The notes under the pieces are model-generated. The model was not told the DNA's origin. It saw only the letters and a list, made by a program, of their open reading frames with translations, and did no database searches. From Sinomonas cellulolyticus (GTDB lineage Bacteria > Actinomycetota > Actinomycetes > Actinomycetales > Micrococcaceae), in NCBI RefSeq assembly GCF_014656475.1, contig NZ_BNCM01000001.1, forward strand, positions 1 to 64,000: a stretch of DNA of 64,000 bases, given 5' to 3'. Positions within the stretch are counted from its first letter, which is position 1, and each line of letters opens with the position of its first letter. This document shows, in pieces, positions 8,694 through 20,579 of the stretch. Both the position numbers and the translations under genes were made by a program.

Positions 8694-9644
8694 ATGTCAC
8701 CACCATTGCTGCTCGGCGCGCCGAGCAAAGCCCCGTCCCCACCGATCGCGCTCTCCTATGAGCTCTTCCCTCCGCGCAGCGAGGCCGCATCCCGGACTCT
8801 CTGGACCACGATCCGGGAACTCGAAGCCACTGACCCCGACTACGTCTCGGTCACCTACGGGGCGAGCGGCTCGAACCACGACACAGCTCTGGACCTCGTC
8901 GAGCGGCTTCAGCTGGAGACCACTCTGCGACCGCTCGCCCACCTCACGTGCGTCGGCGGGACCCCGTCGGAGCTCACAGCCGTCGTGGACGATCTCCTCG
9001 ACCGGGGCGTGCGCGGAATCCTCGCCCTGCGAGGAGACGCCCCACGCCATGGCGCCCTGCCGCAGGATGCCCTCCGGCATGCCCAGGACCTCGTCGCCCT
9101 CATCCGGGCGGCGGAGGGCCGCAGATCCGCCCAGTTCGCAGCCGGCAAGGTCGCCATCGGTGTGGCGGCCTACCCTGCGAAGCACCCGGAGTCGCCCAGC
9201 GAGGCGCATGACGTCGAGGTGCTGCTGGCCAAGCAGCGGGCCGGGGCGGACTTCGCGATCACCCAGGTGTTCTTCCACGCCGAGCAGTACAGCTCGCTGG
9301 TCCGCCGGGCGCGCCGGGCCGGGGTGACGATCCCGATCATTCCGGGCATCATGCCGCTCACGAGCCTGAGGCGCATCGAGAAGCTCTCGGTGCTCTCCGG
9401 GGTGGCCGCTGATCCGGCCCTGGTCGACCGCCTCCGGGGGGCCGCGGGCGATGCCGACGCGGCGCACCGGATCGGTGTCGAGGCCAGCGTGCACCTCGCC
9501 GAGGCGGCACTCGATGCCGGCGCACCGGGCCTGCACCTCTACACGTTCAACGAGCACGCCGCCTCGCTCGAGGTCCTCGGCAGGCTCGATCTTCCGCGCC
9601 CCGTCCGGCCGCTGCTCGCAGCGCGCCACCGCGCCGCCGTCTGA
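8694..9644 (+). CDS. metF: 5,10-methylenetetrahydrofolate reductase
   Basis: A 316-residue TIM-barrel flavoprotein that reduces 5,10-methylene-THF to 5-methyl-THF, the methyl donor of MetE. Seen: SYELFPPRSEAA near the N-terminus (the catalytic Glu region of MetF), YVSVTYGASGS, the substrate/FAD segment ILALRGDAPRHG, and QVFFHAEQY. The ATG at 8694 has AAGGA 6 nt upstream; an in-frame upstream ATG at 8631 lies inside the leader RNA and was rejected. metE follows after 41 nt, so the two form a methionine operon with matched substrate and product. Confidence 0.93.
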   Translation: MSPPLLLGAPSKAPSPPIALSYELFPPRSEAASRTLWTTIRELEATDPDYVSVTYGASGSNHDTALDLVERLQLETTLRPLAHLTCVGGTPSELTAVVDDLLDRGVRGILALRGDAPRHGALPQDALRHAQDLVALIRAAEGRRSAQFAAGKVAIGVAAYPAKHPESPSEAHDVEVLLAKQRAGADFAITQVFFHAEQYSSLVRRARRAGVTIPIIPGIMPLTSLRRIEKLSVLSGVAADPALVDRLRGAAGDADAAHRIGVEASVHLAEAALDAGAPGLHLYTFNEHAASLEVLGRLDLPRPVRPLLAARHRAAV

Positions 9645-9685
9645 TTCCCCGACACTTCCCGACGACTCCTTCAAGGACATCAACC

Positions 9686-12094
9686 ATGAATGCCCAGCAC
9701 ACCCCTGCCCAGAACCAGCCCGTCCCGTTCCCGTCAGCCACCGTCCTCGGCTATCCCCGGATCGGACGCCGCCGGGAGCTCAAGAAGGCGGTCGAGGCCT
9801 TCTGGTCCGGCTCCAGCAGCGAAGCCGCACTCCTCGCCGCCGCCGAGTCGATCCAGCTGGCGACCGTGCGCCGGCTGGCCGAGCTCGGGCTCACCGCGCC
9901 GTCCGCCATCCCGGGGACCTTCTCGTTCTATGACCAGGTCCTCGACACCCTCGTGGCCCTCGGCGGCATCCCCGCTCGGTTCGGGAACCTGCACGACGCC
10001 GGCGGCCGCCTCGGCCTCGACGCGTACTTCACGCTCGCCCGCGGCAACGCTGAGCAGCAGCCGCTCGAGATGACCAAGTGGTTCGACACCAACTACCACT
10101 ACCTCGTGCCCGAGATCGGCCCGGAGACCCGCTTCTCGCTCTCCTCTGAGCGCGTGGTCGAGGAGTTCTCGCTCGCCAAGGCCAACGGCACCGTCACGCG
10201 CCCCTACCTCGTGGGGCCCGTGACCCTCCTGGCACTCTCGAAGGCGTCCGACGGCGCGCCGGCCGGCTTCGCCCCGCTCTCGCGCCTCGACGACCTCCTC
10301 CCCGTCTACAGCGAGCTGCTCGGCAAGCTCGCCGCCGCCGGTGCCGCGTGGGTCCAGCTCGACGAGCCTGCCCTCGTGGCGGACCTGGACGGCCTCAGCC
10401 CGCACGAGGCGAGTACCGCCGTCGAGCGTGCCTACGCCGCGCTGACCGCAACGCCCGTGGGCGAGGGGCGCCCCGCGATCCTCCTCTCCGCACCGTACGG
10501 GAGCCTCGGCGAGCAGACCGCAGCCGTCGCGGCGACCGGCGTGGAAGCCGTGGCGATCGACGTGTTCAAGGGTGCACTGCCGTCTGCCGCCGAGCTTGCA
10601 CTGTTCTCCGGCAAGACCCTCGTGGCCGGTGTGGTGGACGGCCACAACATCTGGCGCAATGACCTTGCGGCGTCGGCACAGAAGCTCGATGCCCTGCGCA
10701 CAGCCGGGGCCGAGCACGGCTTCGCCGTGGCGGTCGCGACCTCGACGTCCACGTTCCACGTCCCCCACGACGTGGACGAGGAGCAGCAGCTCGATGCGGG
10801 CCTGCGGAGCTGGCTCGCCTTCGCGGACCAGAAGGTGGGGGAGGTGGCCACCCTGGCCGCATACCTGGCGGACCCCGCCTCGGTGCAGGATGAGATCGAC
10901 GAGGCTACCCGCGTCATCGCCTCGCGCGCGCAGGCCCCCGGCGTCCGACGGCCCGAGGTGCGCCAGCGGACGGGCGCCCTCACCGACGCCGACTTCTCGC
11001 GTTCGGACTTCGCCGCCCGCGCCGCCGCCCAGGAGGAGGTCCTCGCCCTCCCGCCGCTTCCCACCACCACGATCGGCTCCTTCCCCCAGACGTCCGAGGT
11101 CCGCGGTGCGCGCGCCCGGCTCACCAAGGGCGCGATCGACGCGGCCGAGTACGAGGCCCTCATGAAGGACGAGATCAAGCGGGTCGTGGACCTCCAGGAG
11201 GAGCTCGGCTTCGACGTGCTCGTCCACGGCGAGCCCGAGCGCAACGACATGGTCCAGTACTTCGCCGAGAACCTCGACGGCTTCGACGTCACGGTCCACG
11301 GCTGGGTTCAGTCCTACGGCTCGCGCTGCACCCGCCCGTCGATCCTGTGGGGCGACGTCTCCCGCCAGGCCGGCCCCTCGATCCTGTGGGGCGACGCCTC
11401 GAGCGCAGCGGCCATCACCGTGCCGTGGACCACGTATGCCCAGTCCCTGACCGACAAGCCCGTCAAGGGGATGCTCACCGGACCGGTCACGATCCTCGCG
11501 TGGTCGTTCGTCCGCGACGACCAGCCGCTCGCCGAGACGGCGAACCAAGTAGCCCTCGCCCTGCGCGACGAGATCGCCGACCTCGAGGCTGCGGGGATCA
11601 AGGTCATCCAGGTCGACGAGCCGGCGCTGCGCGAGCTGCTCCCACTGCGCCGCGCCGACCAGGCGGACTACCTCGACTGGTCGGTGAAGTCATTCCGCCT
11701 CGCCACCGCTGGCGCTGCCGACTCCACGCAGGTCCACACCCACCTCTGCTACTCCGAGTTCGGAGCCATCATCGACGCGATCGATGCGCTCGACGCCGAC
11801 GTGACGTCGATCGAGGCCGCGCGCTCGCGGATGGAGGTGGTCAATGACCTTGAGGCCCATGGGTTCGGCCGCGGGGTCGGCCCCGGCGTGTACGACATCC
11901 ACTCCCCGCGCGTGCCCTCCCAGGAGGAGATCGAGGACCTGCTCGCGACTGCCGTCGCCCACGTCCCGGCGCGCCAGCTCTGGGTCAACCCCGACTGCGG
12001 CCTCAAGACCCGTGGCTATGCCGAGACCGAGGCGTCGCTGCGCAACCTCGTCCGGGCGACCCGGGCCGCGCGCGCCGCACTCGTGGCTGTCTGA
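9686..12094 (+). CDS. metE: Cobalamin-independent methionine synthase with a 13-residue internal duplication
   Basis: An 802-residue enzyme that moves the methyl group of 5-methyl-THF polyglutamate to homocysteine. Both halves are present: LGYPRIGRRRELKKA at the N-terminus and, in the catalytic half, zinc ligands in THLCYSEF and NPDCGLKTRG, plus SYGSRC and VDEPALRE. Directly after SYGSRC the sequence PSILWGDVSRQAG is followed by a near copy PSILWGDASSAAA, where standard MetE has a single PI-x-x-GD-x-SRPAP. At DNA level a 19 bp direct repeat (11339-11357, 11378-11396) is offset by 39 bp, so the frame is kept. The start has AAGGA 10 nt upstream. A strong hairpin follows the stop. Confidence 0.95.
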   Translation: MNAQHTPAQNQPVPFPSATVLGYPRIGRRRELKKAVEAFWSGSSSEAALLAAAESIQLATVRRLAELGLTAPSAIPGTFSFYDQVLDTLVALGGIPARFGNLHDAGGRLGLDAYFTLARGNAEQQPLEMTKWFDTNYHYLVPEIGPETRFSLSSERVVEEFSLAKANGTVTRPYLVGPVTLLALSKASDGAPAGFAPLSRLDDLLPVYSELLGKLAAAGAAWVQLDEPALVADLDGLSPHEASTAVERAYAALTATPVGEGRPAILLSAPYGSLGEQTAAVAATGVEAVAIDVFKGALPSAAELALFSGKTLVAGVVDGHNIWRNDLAASAQKLDALRTAGAEHGFAVAVATSTSTFHVPHDVDEEQQLDAGLRSWLAFADQKVGEVATLAAYLADPASVQDEIDEATRVIASRAQAPGVRRPEVRQRTGALTDADFSRSDFAARAAAQEEVLALPPLPTTTIGSFPQTSEVRGARARLTKGAIDAAEYEALMKDEIKRVVDLQEELGFDVLVHGEPERNDMVQYFAENLDGFDVTVHGWVQSYGSRCTRPSILWGDVSRQAGPSILWGDASSAAAITVPWTTYAQSLTDKPVKGMLTGPVTILAWSFVRDDQPLAETANQVALALRDEIADLEAAGIKVIQVDEPALRELLPLRRADQADYLDWSVKSFRLATAGAADSTQVHTHLCYSEFGAIIDAIDALDADVTSIEAARSRMEVVNDLEAHGFGRGVGPGVYDIHSPRVPSQEEIEDLLATAVAHVPARQLWVNPDCGLKTRGYAETEASLRNLVRATRAARAALVAV
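11339..11396 (+). repeat. 19 bp direct repeat, offset 39 bp, inside metE
   Basis: TCGATCCTGTGGGGCGACG occurs identically at 11339-11357 and 11378-11396. The offset equals 13 codons, so it creates an in-frame tandem duplication in the catalytic domain of MetE. Confidence 0.9.
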
Positions 12095-12133
12095 CGGATC
12101 GCGGCGCCACGCGGCGCCGGGTTCCGCCCTGCA

Positions 12134-12175
12134 GACGGCGCCGGCACCCGAGACATCTCGGGGGCCGGCGCCGTC
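12134..12175. terminator. Strong bidirectional terminator between metE and the DUF2004 gene
   Basis: A stem of about 20 bp with one mismatch (outer arms GACGGCGCCGGC at 12134-12145 and GCCGGCGCCGTC at 12164-12175, inner ACCCGAGA/TCTCGGGG) with a tiny loop lies between convergent genes. It is positioned to end transcription from both sides. Confidence 0.8.
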
Positions 12176-12201
12176 GGCTCGTGCGTGGGGCGTTCGCGGC
12201 A

Positions 12202-12705
12202 TCATTCCCAGAGGACCTCGTCGTCCACCAGGCCGTCCGCATCGGCGGCAGCGACGAGCACCTCGTCCGTGAAGCCCCTGCCGAGGGTGAAGTCGAGCAC
12301 GAAGTACCGCTCGGGCTGGCCCGGGAAGATGCCAACGTGGGCGAGCCGGAGGGCCCGCAGGAACACGTCCTTGCTGATGTCCTCGGGATGCTCCACGCCG
12401 AAGACCTCCGCCGCCTCCCCGGCACGGAGGTTCTGGCAGTGGAAGCGGCGGTACTGGTCTGCGGCGCTGTCCTGTTCGTCGAGCTCCTGGCCGATGAGCT
12501 CGCGAGCCGATTCGACGAGCTCGTGCAGGAAGCGCAGCCGGTAGTCGACCTTGTGGAGGGAGGCCTCGTCGAGGCGGTCCTGGTCGGTGATGTTCAGGTC
12601 CAGCTCCACGGCCGCGCCGTCCAGCGTGAAGGAGCCGGCCACGGCCCGGCTTCCCGCGGGCGCGAGGGCTATCTCGCCGAAGTGCTGGCTGGTTGCCGTC
12701 TCCAT
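12202..12705 (-). CDS. DUF2004 family protein
   Basis: A 167-residue acidic, soluble protein that fits the DUF2004 pattern: an N-terminal HFGEIAL, a central helical part, an acidic stretch, and a C-terminal half with RLAHVGIFPGQPERYFVLDF and GFTDEVLVAAAD. The family function is unknown to me. The ATG at 12705 is preceded by TATCGT with a 6 nt gap on the minus strand and no Shine-Dalgarno, suggesting a leaderless message. It ends against metE across the terminator at 12134-12175. Confidence 0.75.
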   Translation of the reverse strand: METATSQHFGEIALAPAGSRAVAGSFTLDGAAVELDLNITDQDRLDEASLHKVDYRLRFLHELVESARELIGQELDEQDSAADQYRRFHCQNLRAGEAAEVFGVEHPEDISKDVFLRALRLAHVGIFPGQPERYFVLDFTLGRGFTDEVLVAAADADGLVDDEVLWE

Positions 12706-12767
12706 GACAGAACGATAGCCCGCCATCGGACGGCAGGCCAGCATCGCGGGGCGCCCTCCCGCGGGCC

Positions 12768-13583
12768 TCAGGCCAGCCGCGCGAGGAGCGCTGCGGCGTC
12801 GTGCGGTGCCCGTCCGTCCGCGTCGTTGTCGAAGTAGACGTAGGCGTCCTGGGCCGCCGCGAGCCACGTGCGGACGCGCTCGGCCCACCCGTCGAGGGAC
12901 TCCTCCGCATAGCCTCCCCGGTACAGCGCCGTCTCGCCGTGGAGCCGCGCATAGCGGAACCCCGCTGTGTCGGCGTCGACCGCGGGCCATGTCCCAGCGC
13001 TGTCCGAGAGCACCGTGCAGATCCCGTGCCGCGCGAAGAGCGCACGGGCCTCGGGGGAGTCGAAGCTCGCGTGGCGCGGTTCGACAGCGTGCAGGAGCGG
13101 CACGTCCGCCTCGGCCGTGGTCAGGGCGCGGTCCTCGGGCACCTTCTCGTCGTGCCGTGCGGCGAGCGCCCCTGCGGCAGCCGTGGAGCGCGGGAGGAGG
13201 GCGAAGAACTCCTCCAGCAGTGCGGCGTCGAACGCCATCCGCGCCGGGAACTGCCACAGGAGCGGGCCGAGCGAGCTTCCCAGCGCGAGCACGCCCGAGG
13301 CGAAGAAGTTCGCGAGCGCCGTCTCGACGCCGCGCAGCTGCTTGAGGTGGGTGATGAACCGCCCGCCCTTCACGGCGAACACGAAGCCCTCGGGGACCGC
13401 CTCCCGCCACGACCGGTAGGAGGACGGCCGCTGGAGCGAGTAGAACGAGCCATTGACCTCCGCCGATGTGAGGTGCTCGCCGAGATAGGCGAGCTCGTCC
13501 GCCTGGCGGAGGCCGCGGGGGTAGAAGTCGCCGCGCCAGTTCCGGTAGCGCCAGCCGGACACGCCGATGTACGGGTGGGCCAT
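12768..13583 (-). CDS. DUF72 (YecE-like) family protein
   Basis: A 271-residue TIM-barrel-like protein of the DUF72/YecE family. Seen: the opening IGVSGWRYRNWRGDFYP, the segment EVNGSFYSLQRPSSY, FVFAVKGGRFITHLKQL, LLWQFP, and the closing AYVYFDNDADGRAPHDAA, all typical family positions. The biochemical role is unsettled. The frame continues upstream without protein character, so the ATG at 13583 just before the first conserved motif was taken. The LysR gene ends 10 nt upstream, so co-transcription with it is possible. Confidence 0.85.
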   Translation of the reverse strand: MAHPYIGVSGWRYRNWRGDFYPRGLRQADELAYLGEHLTSAEVNGSFYSLQRPSSYRSWREAVPEGFVFAVKGGRFITHLKQLRGVETALANFFASGVLALGSSLGPLLWQFPARMAFDAALLEEFFALLPRSTAAAGALAARHDEKVPEDRALTTAEADVPLLHAVEPRHASFDSPEARALFARHGICTVLSDSAGTWPAVDADTAGFRYARLHGETALYRGGYAEESLDGWAERVRTWLAAAQDAYVYFDNDADGRAPHDAAALLARLA

Positions 13584-13593
13584 GGGGGACAGG

Positions 13594-14526
13594 CTATCGC
13601 GCCGCGGCTCCGGGGCCGCGGGAGGGGAGCGCGGCCAAGGACGCGGCCACGAGATCGAGGAACAGCGTGGTGGCCGAGTCGGCGTGCCCTTGCGGACGGA
13701 GGGCGAAGATGTTCCGGGCGAGGCGGATCTCGGGGACGTCGGCCACGACGACGCCCTGAGGCTTCGAATGCAGGGCCAGTCCGGGGACGAGCGCGGCACC
13801 GAGCCCGGCGGAGGCGAGGCCGAGGCTTGCATTGAAGTCATCGCTGTAGGCCACGACCCTCGGAGCCAGGCCGCAGCTGGCGAAGAGCCGGTCGATCACG
13901 GTGGCGTCAGCGGTCCCCGGGTGGTGCACGATCCACGGCATCCCGCCGAGCTGCTCGGCGGAGACCTGGGCGCCGTCGGCAATGCCCCAGGACTCTGGCA
14001 GGACCACGTAGAACGGATCGTCTCCGATCCACTGCCGCTGTGCCGTGTGCGGCCACGCGAGCCCGCTCTGGCCGACCTGGTAGACGAGCACGACGTCGAT
14101 GTCGCCGCCGCCGGCGAGCCAGCGGATCGTGTCGCCGGGCTCTGCGACGGAGACGTGGAGGTCGAGCCCCAGCCGGCGCCAGCCCTCGCCGCGGAGCACT
14201 CGGGGGAGCACGTAGGTGGCGAGGCTGGGGAAGATGCCAAGCCGGAGCTCGCGCCCTGCCGCCTCGGCCGCGCGGGCCGTAGCGGCCTTGAGCGTGTCGA
14301 GGTCGGTGAGGACCTTGGCAGCATGGCGCATCATCACGAGCGCCGCCTCGGTGGGTTCGATGCTCCGCGCCGTGCGGTGGAACAGCCCCACGCCGGTCTC
14401 GCGCTCGAGCGCGGCCATCTGCTGCGAGACGGCGGACGGCGTGTACCCCAGGTGGGCGGCGGCCGCGGCGAACGAGCCGAGACGGACCACCTCGATGAGC
14501 GTCTGGAGGTGGACTGGATTGACCAT
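13594..14526 (-). CDS. LysR family transcriptional regulator
   Basis: A 310-residue regulator with an N-terminal winged HTH (residues 1-60: VHLQTLIEVVRLGSFAAAAA, then YTPSAVSQQMAALERETG) and a periplasmic-binding-like effector domain from about residue 90. The ATG at 14526 has AAGGAG 6 nt upstream. LysR proteins often control a divergent neighbour; here that is the nrdHIEF operon 356 bp away, but nrd has its own NrdR boxes and a role for this protein there is unsupported. DUF72 lies directly downstream and may be co-transcribed. Confidence 0.88.
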   Translation of the reverse strand: MVNPVHLQTLIEVVRLGSFAAAAAHLGYTPSAVSQQMAALERETGVGLFHRTARSIEPTEAALVMMRHAAKVLTDLDTLKAATARAAEAAGRELRLGIFPSLATYVLPRVLRGEGWRRLGLDLHVSVAEPGDTIRWLAGGGDIDVVLVYQVGQSGLAWPHTAQRQWIGDDPFYVVLPESWGIADGAQVSAEQLGGMPWIVHHPGTADATVIDRLFASCGLAPRVVAYSDDFNASLGLASAGLGAALVPGLALHSKPQGVVVADVPEIRLARNIFALRPQGHADSATTLFLDLVAASLAALPSRGPGAAAR

Positions 14527-14625
14527 GCGGCTCCTTCCGATGGTGAGGCGAGCCCAGACTACGACACGCCGCGACACGCCGTGAGATGAACGACACGCAA
14601 ACTCGAGCTGCCTGTGCGCCGGGAG

Positions 14626-14642
14626 GTCCACAGCCTGTGGAC
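14626..14642. promoter_or_regulatory. Palindrome of two DnaA-box-like sites upstream of nrdHIEF
   Basis: GTCCACAG (14626-14633) and CTGTGGAC (14635-14642) form a perfect inverted repeat around one base. Each arm contains the TCCACA core of DnaA boxes (actinobacterial consensus TTGTCCACA). Two more copies are at 14701-14708 (CTGTGGAC) and 14752-14759 (GTCCACAG). Confidence 0.4.
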
Positions 14643-14736
14643 GAAGGCGCCGGATCGGCGGGAATACGGGGGTCTGGACGGTGCATTAAATGTGGGGAGT
14701 CTGTGGACTAAGAGGCCAATGAATGACATACTTGTA

Positions 14737-14752
14737 AGACAACATCTTGGGG
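14737..14752 (+). promoter_or_regulatory. NrdR box 1 (distal)
   Basis: AGACAACATCTTGGGG matches the NrdR consensus ACACWATATATWGTGT at 11 of 16 positions. Its centre is exactly 32 bp, about three helical turns, from the centre of box 2, as in known paired NrdR operators. Confidence 0.65.
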
Positions 14753-14768
14753 TCCACAGCAAGGCTAC

Positions 14769-14784
14769 GCACTACATGTAGTAT
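14769..14784 (+). promoter_or_regulatory. NrdR box 2 (proximal), overlapping the nrd -10 region
   Basis: GCACTACATGTAGTAT matches the NrdR consensus at 12 of 16 positions and holds the palindrome ACTACATGTAGT. It overlaps a -10-like TAGTAT at 14779-14784, so NrdR binding there would block RNA polymerase. The remainder of the 356 bp gap 14527-14882 holds the DnaA-like sites and a leader of about 90 nt with no gene. Confidence 0.7.
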
Positions 14785-14882
14785 CGAGGGCACCGAGGTG
14801 CTCGAGGATGAAGGGTGCCCTTCGGTGCGGCGGCGGCGAGTGCCTCGGCCGGGGAAGCTCTTGAAGGATGGGGTAAGGAATC

Positions 14883-15131
14883 ATGAACGTTACGGTCTAC
14901 ACGAAGCCGGCGTGCGTGCAGTGCAACGCGACCTACCGTGCCCTCGACAAGAAGGGCATCGCGTACACGAGCGTCGATGTCACCGAAGACCCGGCCGCCC
15001 TCGAGCAGCTGAAGAAGATGGGCTACCTGCAGGCGCCCGTCGTCGTCACGGACGCGGACCACTGGTCCGGCTTCCGTCCTGACAAGATCGCCGCGATCGC
15101 CGAGAGCGGCTCCGCCGCGTCCGTGGCCTGA
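14883..15131 (+). CDS. nrdH: Glutaredoxin-like electron donor for ribonucleotide reductase
   Basis: An 82-residue thioredoxin-fold protein with active-site CVQC (residues 11-14) in the context [17 protein letters not shown] and the C-terminal WSGFRPDKI typical of NrdH. It delivers electrons from thioredoxin reductase to NrdE. It is the first gene of nrdHIEF, placed behind the paired NrdR boxes. AAGGAATC directly precedes the ATG region. Confidence 0.95.
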   Translation: MNVTVYTKPACVQCNATYRALDKKGIAYTSVDVTEDPAALEQLKKMGYLQAPVVVTDADHWSGFRPDKIAAIAESGSAASVA

Positions 15132-15669
15132 ACTCTTCCGCTGGCCACACCACCCCAACCCACCACCAGTACTCGCAACCACGAGCCTCACCTATCACGA
15201 GGGGGTGCGCTCTGATGGCCTCCCAGGTCGTCGCCGCCGCCGATCCCGGCACGGCGGACACGGGCTCCGGGCCCCAGCTCACTTCTGCACGGCTCATCTA
15301 CTTCTCCTCCGTTTCGGGCAACACCCACCGCTTCGTGGGCAAGCTCGGGATTGAGGCCAAGAGGATCCCGATCCACCTGCATGACGCACCCTTGCGGGCC
15401 ACGGAACCGTTCGTGCTGGTCGTCCCGACCTACGGGGGGACGGGTGGAGCGGGATCCGTGCCCAAGCAGGTCATCAGATTCCTCAACGATCCGCAGAACC
15501 GGCGCCTCATCCGGGGCGTCATCAGCGCGGGCAACACGAACTTCGGGGACAACTACTGCGCCGCGGGTGACATCGTCGCCGTCAAGTGCAAGGTGCCCCA
15601 CCTCTATCGATTCGAACTCATGGGCACCGCCGACGACGTGGCCCGGGTCACCGAAGGATTGGACGTATT

Positions 15670-18881
<3,212 letters not shown>

Positions 18882-18884
18882 CCT

Positions 18885-18911
18885 CGGGGCCCTGACCACA
18901 GGGGCCGAAGC
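18885..18911 (+). terminator. Imperfect hairpin after nrdF
   Basis: TCGGGGCCCTG and CAGGGGCCGA pair with one bulge around ACCA just after the nrdF stop, a plausible end of the nrd transcript without a U-run. Confidence 0.4.
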
Positions 18912-18946
18912 GGATTGCCCGGAGTGCTGTCGGGTAGTGCCGTGCT

Positions 18947-19348
18947 ATGCGGCAGAACCAGGTGGCGCTGGCACAGGGCCTGTTCAACGTTGTGAGCGGT
19001 GGCTGGGCGCTCGTGCACCGGCGGAGCTTTGAGGCGGTGCTCGGCACCAAGACGGACTGGTGGCTTGTGCAGACCGTTGCTGGACTGCTGGTCGGCAACG
19101 GCATGATGCAGCTCACGGCGGGCAGGGAGGGCCGCGGCCTTGGTTCCGCACGCCAGGTCGGCATGGCGACGGCCGCCACTCTGCTCGCGATCGAGCTGCG
19201 CTACGGCATTCCGGGCCACATCAGGCGCACGTACCTCCTGGATGTACCCGTCGAGGTGGCATGGATCGTCCTATGGCTCGAGAGCCGAGAAGGCGATCGC
19301 CGCAGTGGTGTCCTCGGAACCCTCCCCGGATGTGGGAAGGTCCGCTAG
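18947..19348 (+). CDS. Hypothetical small membrane protein
   Basis: A 133-residue protein with about three hydrophobic segments (around ALAQGLFNVVSGGWALV, WLVQTVAGLLVGNGMMQL and VEVAWIVLWL), consistent with an integral membrane protein. I do not recognise a family. It sits alone between the nrd operon and the HsdR-N-like gene in the same direction, with 49 nt to the next start. Its C-terminal 20 residues are polar and look less conserved. Codon use is normal for the region. Confidence 0.6.
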   Translation: MRQNQVALAQGLFNVVSGGWALVHRRSFEAVLGTKTDWWLVQTVAGLLVGNGMMQLTAGREGRGLGSARQVGMATAATLLAIELRYGIPGHIRRTYLLDVPVEVAWIVLWLESREGDRRSGVLGTLPGCGKVR

Positions 19349-19397
19349 GGTTCGGGGGAGGGGCGGCCGGGGGGCCGCTGGGATGGGGGGACTTCCG

Positions 19398-20579
19398 ATG
19401 GAGCCGAAGGCTTCAGCTCGCTATGCGGCGCTGACACGCTGGGCCGAAGCTGCGGCACAGGCGGGCCACGACGTGCCAGCCGGCCACATTCTGGAGGTGC
19501 TCGCCGTGACGCGATCCTTGGAGACTCCCGCGGCGGAGCACCCTGCGGTGACGCCGTGGGCTGACACGATCCGATGGATCATGGCCCAGGCCTCGATGGG
19601 AGTGCTCGATCCGTACTCGCAGCTCCCTCCCGAGCTGGCCGTCCCCAGAGAGGCATCCTCGGCTCACGCACAGGACGACGATGCCCCAGGTGCGGCCGAC
19701 GGGCCCGAGCCGCCTCCCGAGAGCGCCATCGGAACGGCGGCCATCCTCACCGGAGCACCGCCACGCGAGGGTGCTCCGGCTCCGTCAGCGAGGGAGGACC
19801 AGGAACCGGCTGACGACGGGCCGGAAGGTCCCGCCGGCGCAACGAACCAGCCGGGAAGCAAGGCACCAGCGGTGAGACCGAGACTGAAGGTGCCCCGTTG
19901 GGAGGAGGCCGCGCGGGAGCAGACCCTCGCAGCCGTGCGGAAATTCGCCGACCCCTTGCGGGCGCTGCTGGAGCGGGACGCAAACGAGGGGGACACCCGG
20001 CTGCTGATCACGGATCTGCTGTGCGAGGGTCTTGGGTACGACAAGTACGCGGACCTGACAACGGAGTACATGGTCCGTCAGGACTTCGCCGACTACGGCG
20101 TGCGGATCGACCGCCAGCTCGTGGCCTTCATCGAAGTCAAGCGCGTGAGCCAGAAGCTCAATGAGCGCCACCTGCGGCAGGTGCAGATGTACGCCGTGAA
20201 CGAGGGCATCGAATGGATGGTTCTGACGAACGGGCAGATTTGGCAGGTCTACCACCTCACTGGCGGCCTCCCCGTTGTCGTGGACCTAGCCCTCGACGTC
20301 GACCTGCTCGGTCCCGAATCCGCCGAGACCAAGGCGTCCAAGCTGTTCTACCTGCATCACGAGTCCCTCAAGCGGCGGCAGATCGAGGAGGTATGGCGGC
20401 ACAGTGCCGCCACCGCGCCGGAGCTCCTACTCGACGTCATCCTCTCGGAGCCGGTGCTTGACCTCGTTCGGCGTGAGGTGAAGAAGCGGACGGGGACGGC
20501 TACAAGCACTGCTGTGCTGCGCAAGGTGATCCGCACCGACGTCGCTCAGCCGAAGCTGCTTGACAGGATCTCGCCGTAG
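19398..20579 (+). CDS. Stand-alone type I restriction HsdR N-terminal-like nuclease domain protein
   Basis: A 393-residue protein in three parts. Residues 1-75 are a small alpha-helical unit of unknown type, residues 75-165 a Pro/Ala/Glu-rich linker, and residues about 165-330 a PD-(D/E)xK fold resembling the HsdR N-terminal nuclease: GDTRLLITDLLCEGLGYDKY, DFADYGVRIDRQ and FIEVKR (E246-x-K248), then QVQMYAVNEGIEWMVLTNGQ. There is no helicase domain and no hsdM or hsdS nearby, so it is not a restriction system by itself. The ATG at 19398 with GGGGGA upstream was chosen over a longer reading. A hairpin follows the stop. Confidence 0.7.
   Translation: MEPKASARYAALTRWAEAAAQAGHDVPAGHILEVLAVTRSLETPAAEHPAVTPWADTIRWIMAQASMGVLDPYSQLPPELAVPREASSAHAQDDDAPGAADGPEPPPESAIGTAAILTGAPPREGAPAPSAREDQEPADDGPEGPAGATNQPGSKAPAVRPRLKVPRWEEAAREQTLAAVRKFADPLRALLERDANEGDTRLLITDLLCEGLGYDKYADLTTEYMVRQDFADYGVRIDRQLVAFIEVKRVSQKLNERHLRQVQMYAVNEGIEWMVLTNGQIWQVYHLTGGLPVVVDLALDVDLLGPESAETKASKLFYLHHESLKRRQIEEVWRHSAATAPELLLDVILSEPVLDLVRREVKKRTGTATSTAVLRKVIRTDVAQPKLLDRISP

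Noticed and set aside
13594..14882. Assignment of the LysR protein as regulator of the nrd operon
   Set aside because: The genes are divergent, but the nrd promoter already has NrdR boxes, no T-N11-A type LysR site stands out near it, and the proteins share no pathway.
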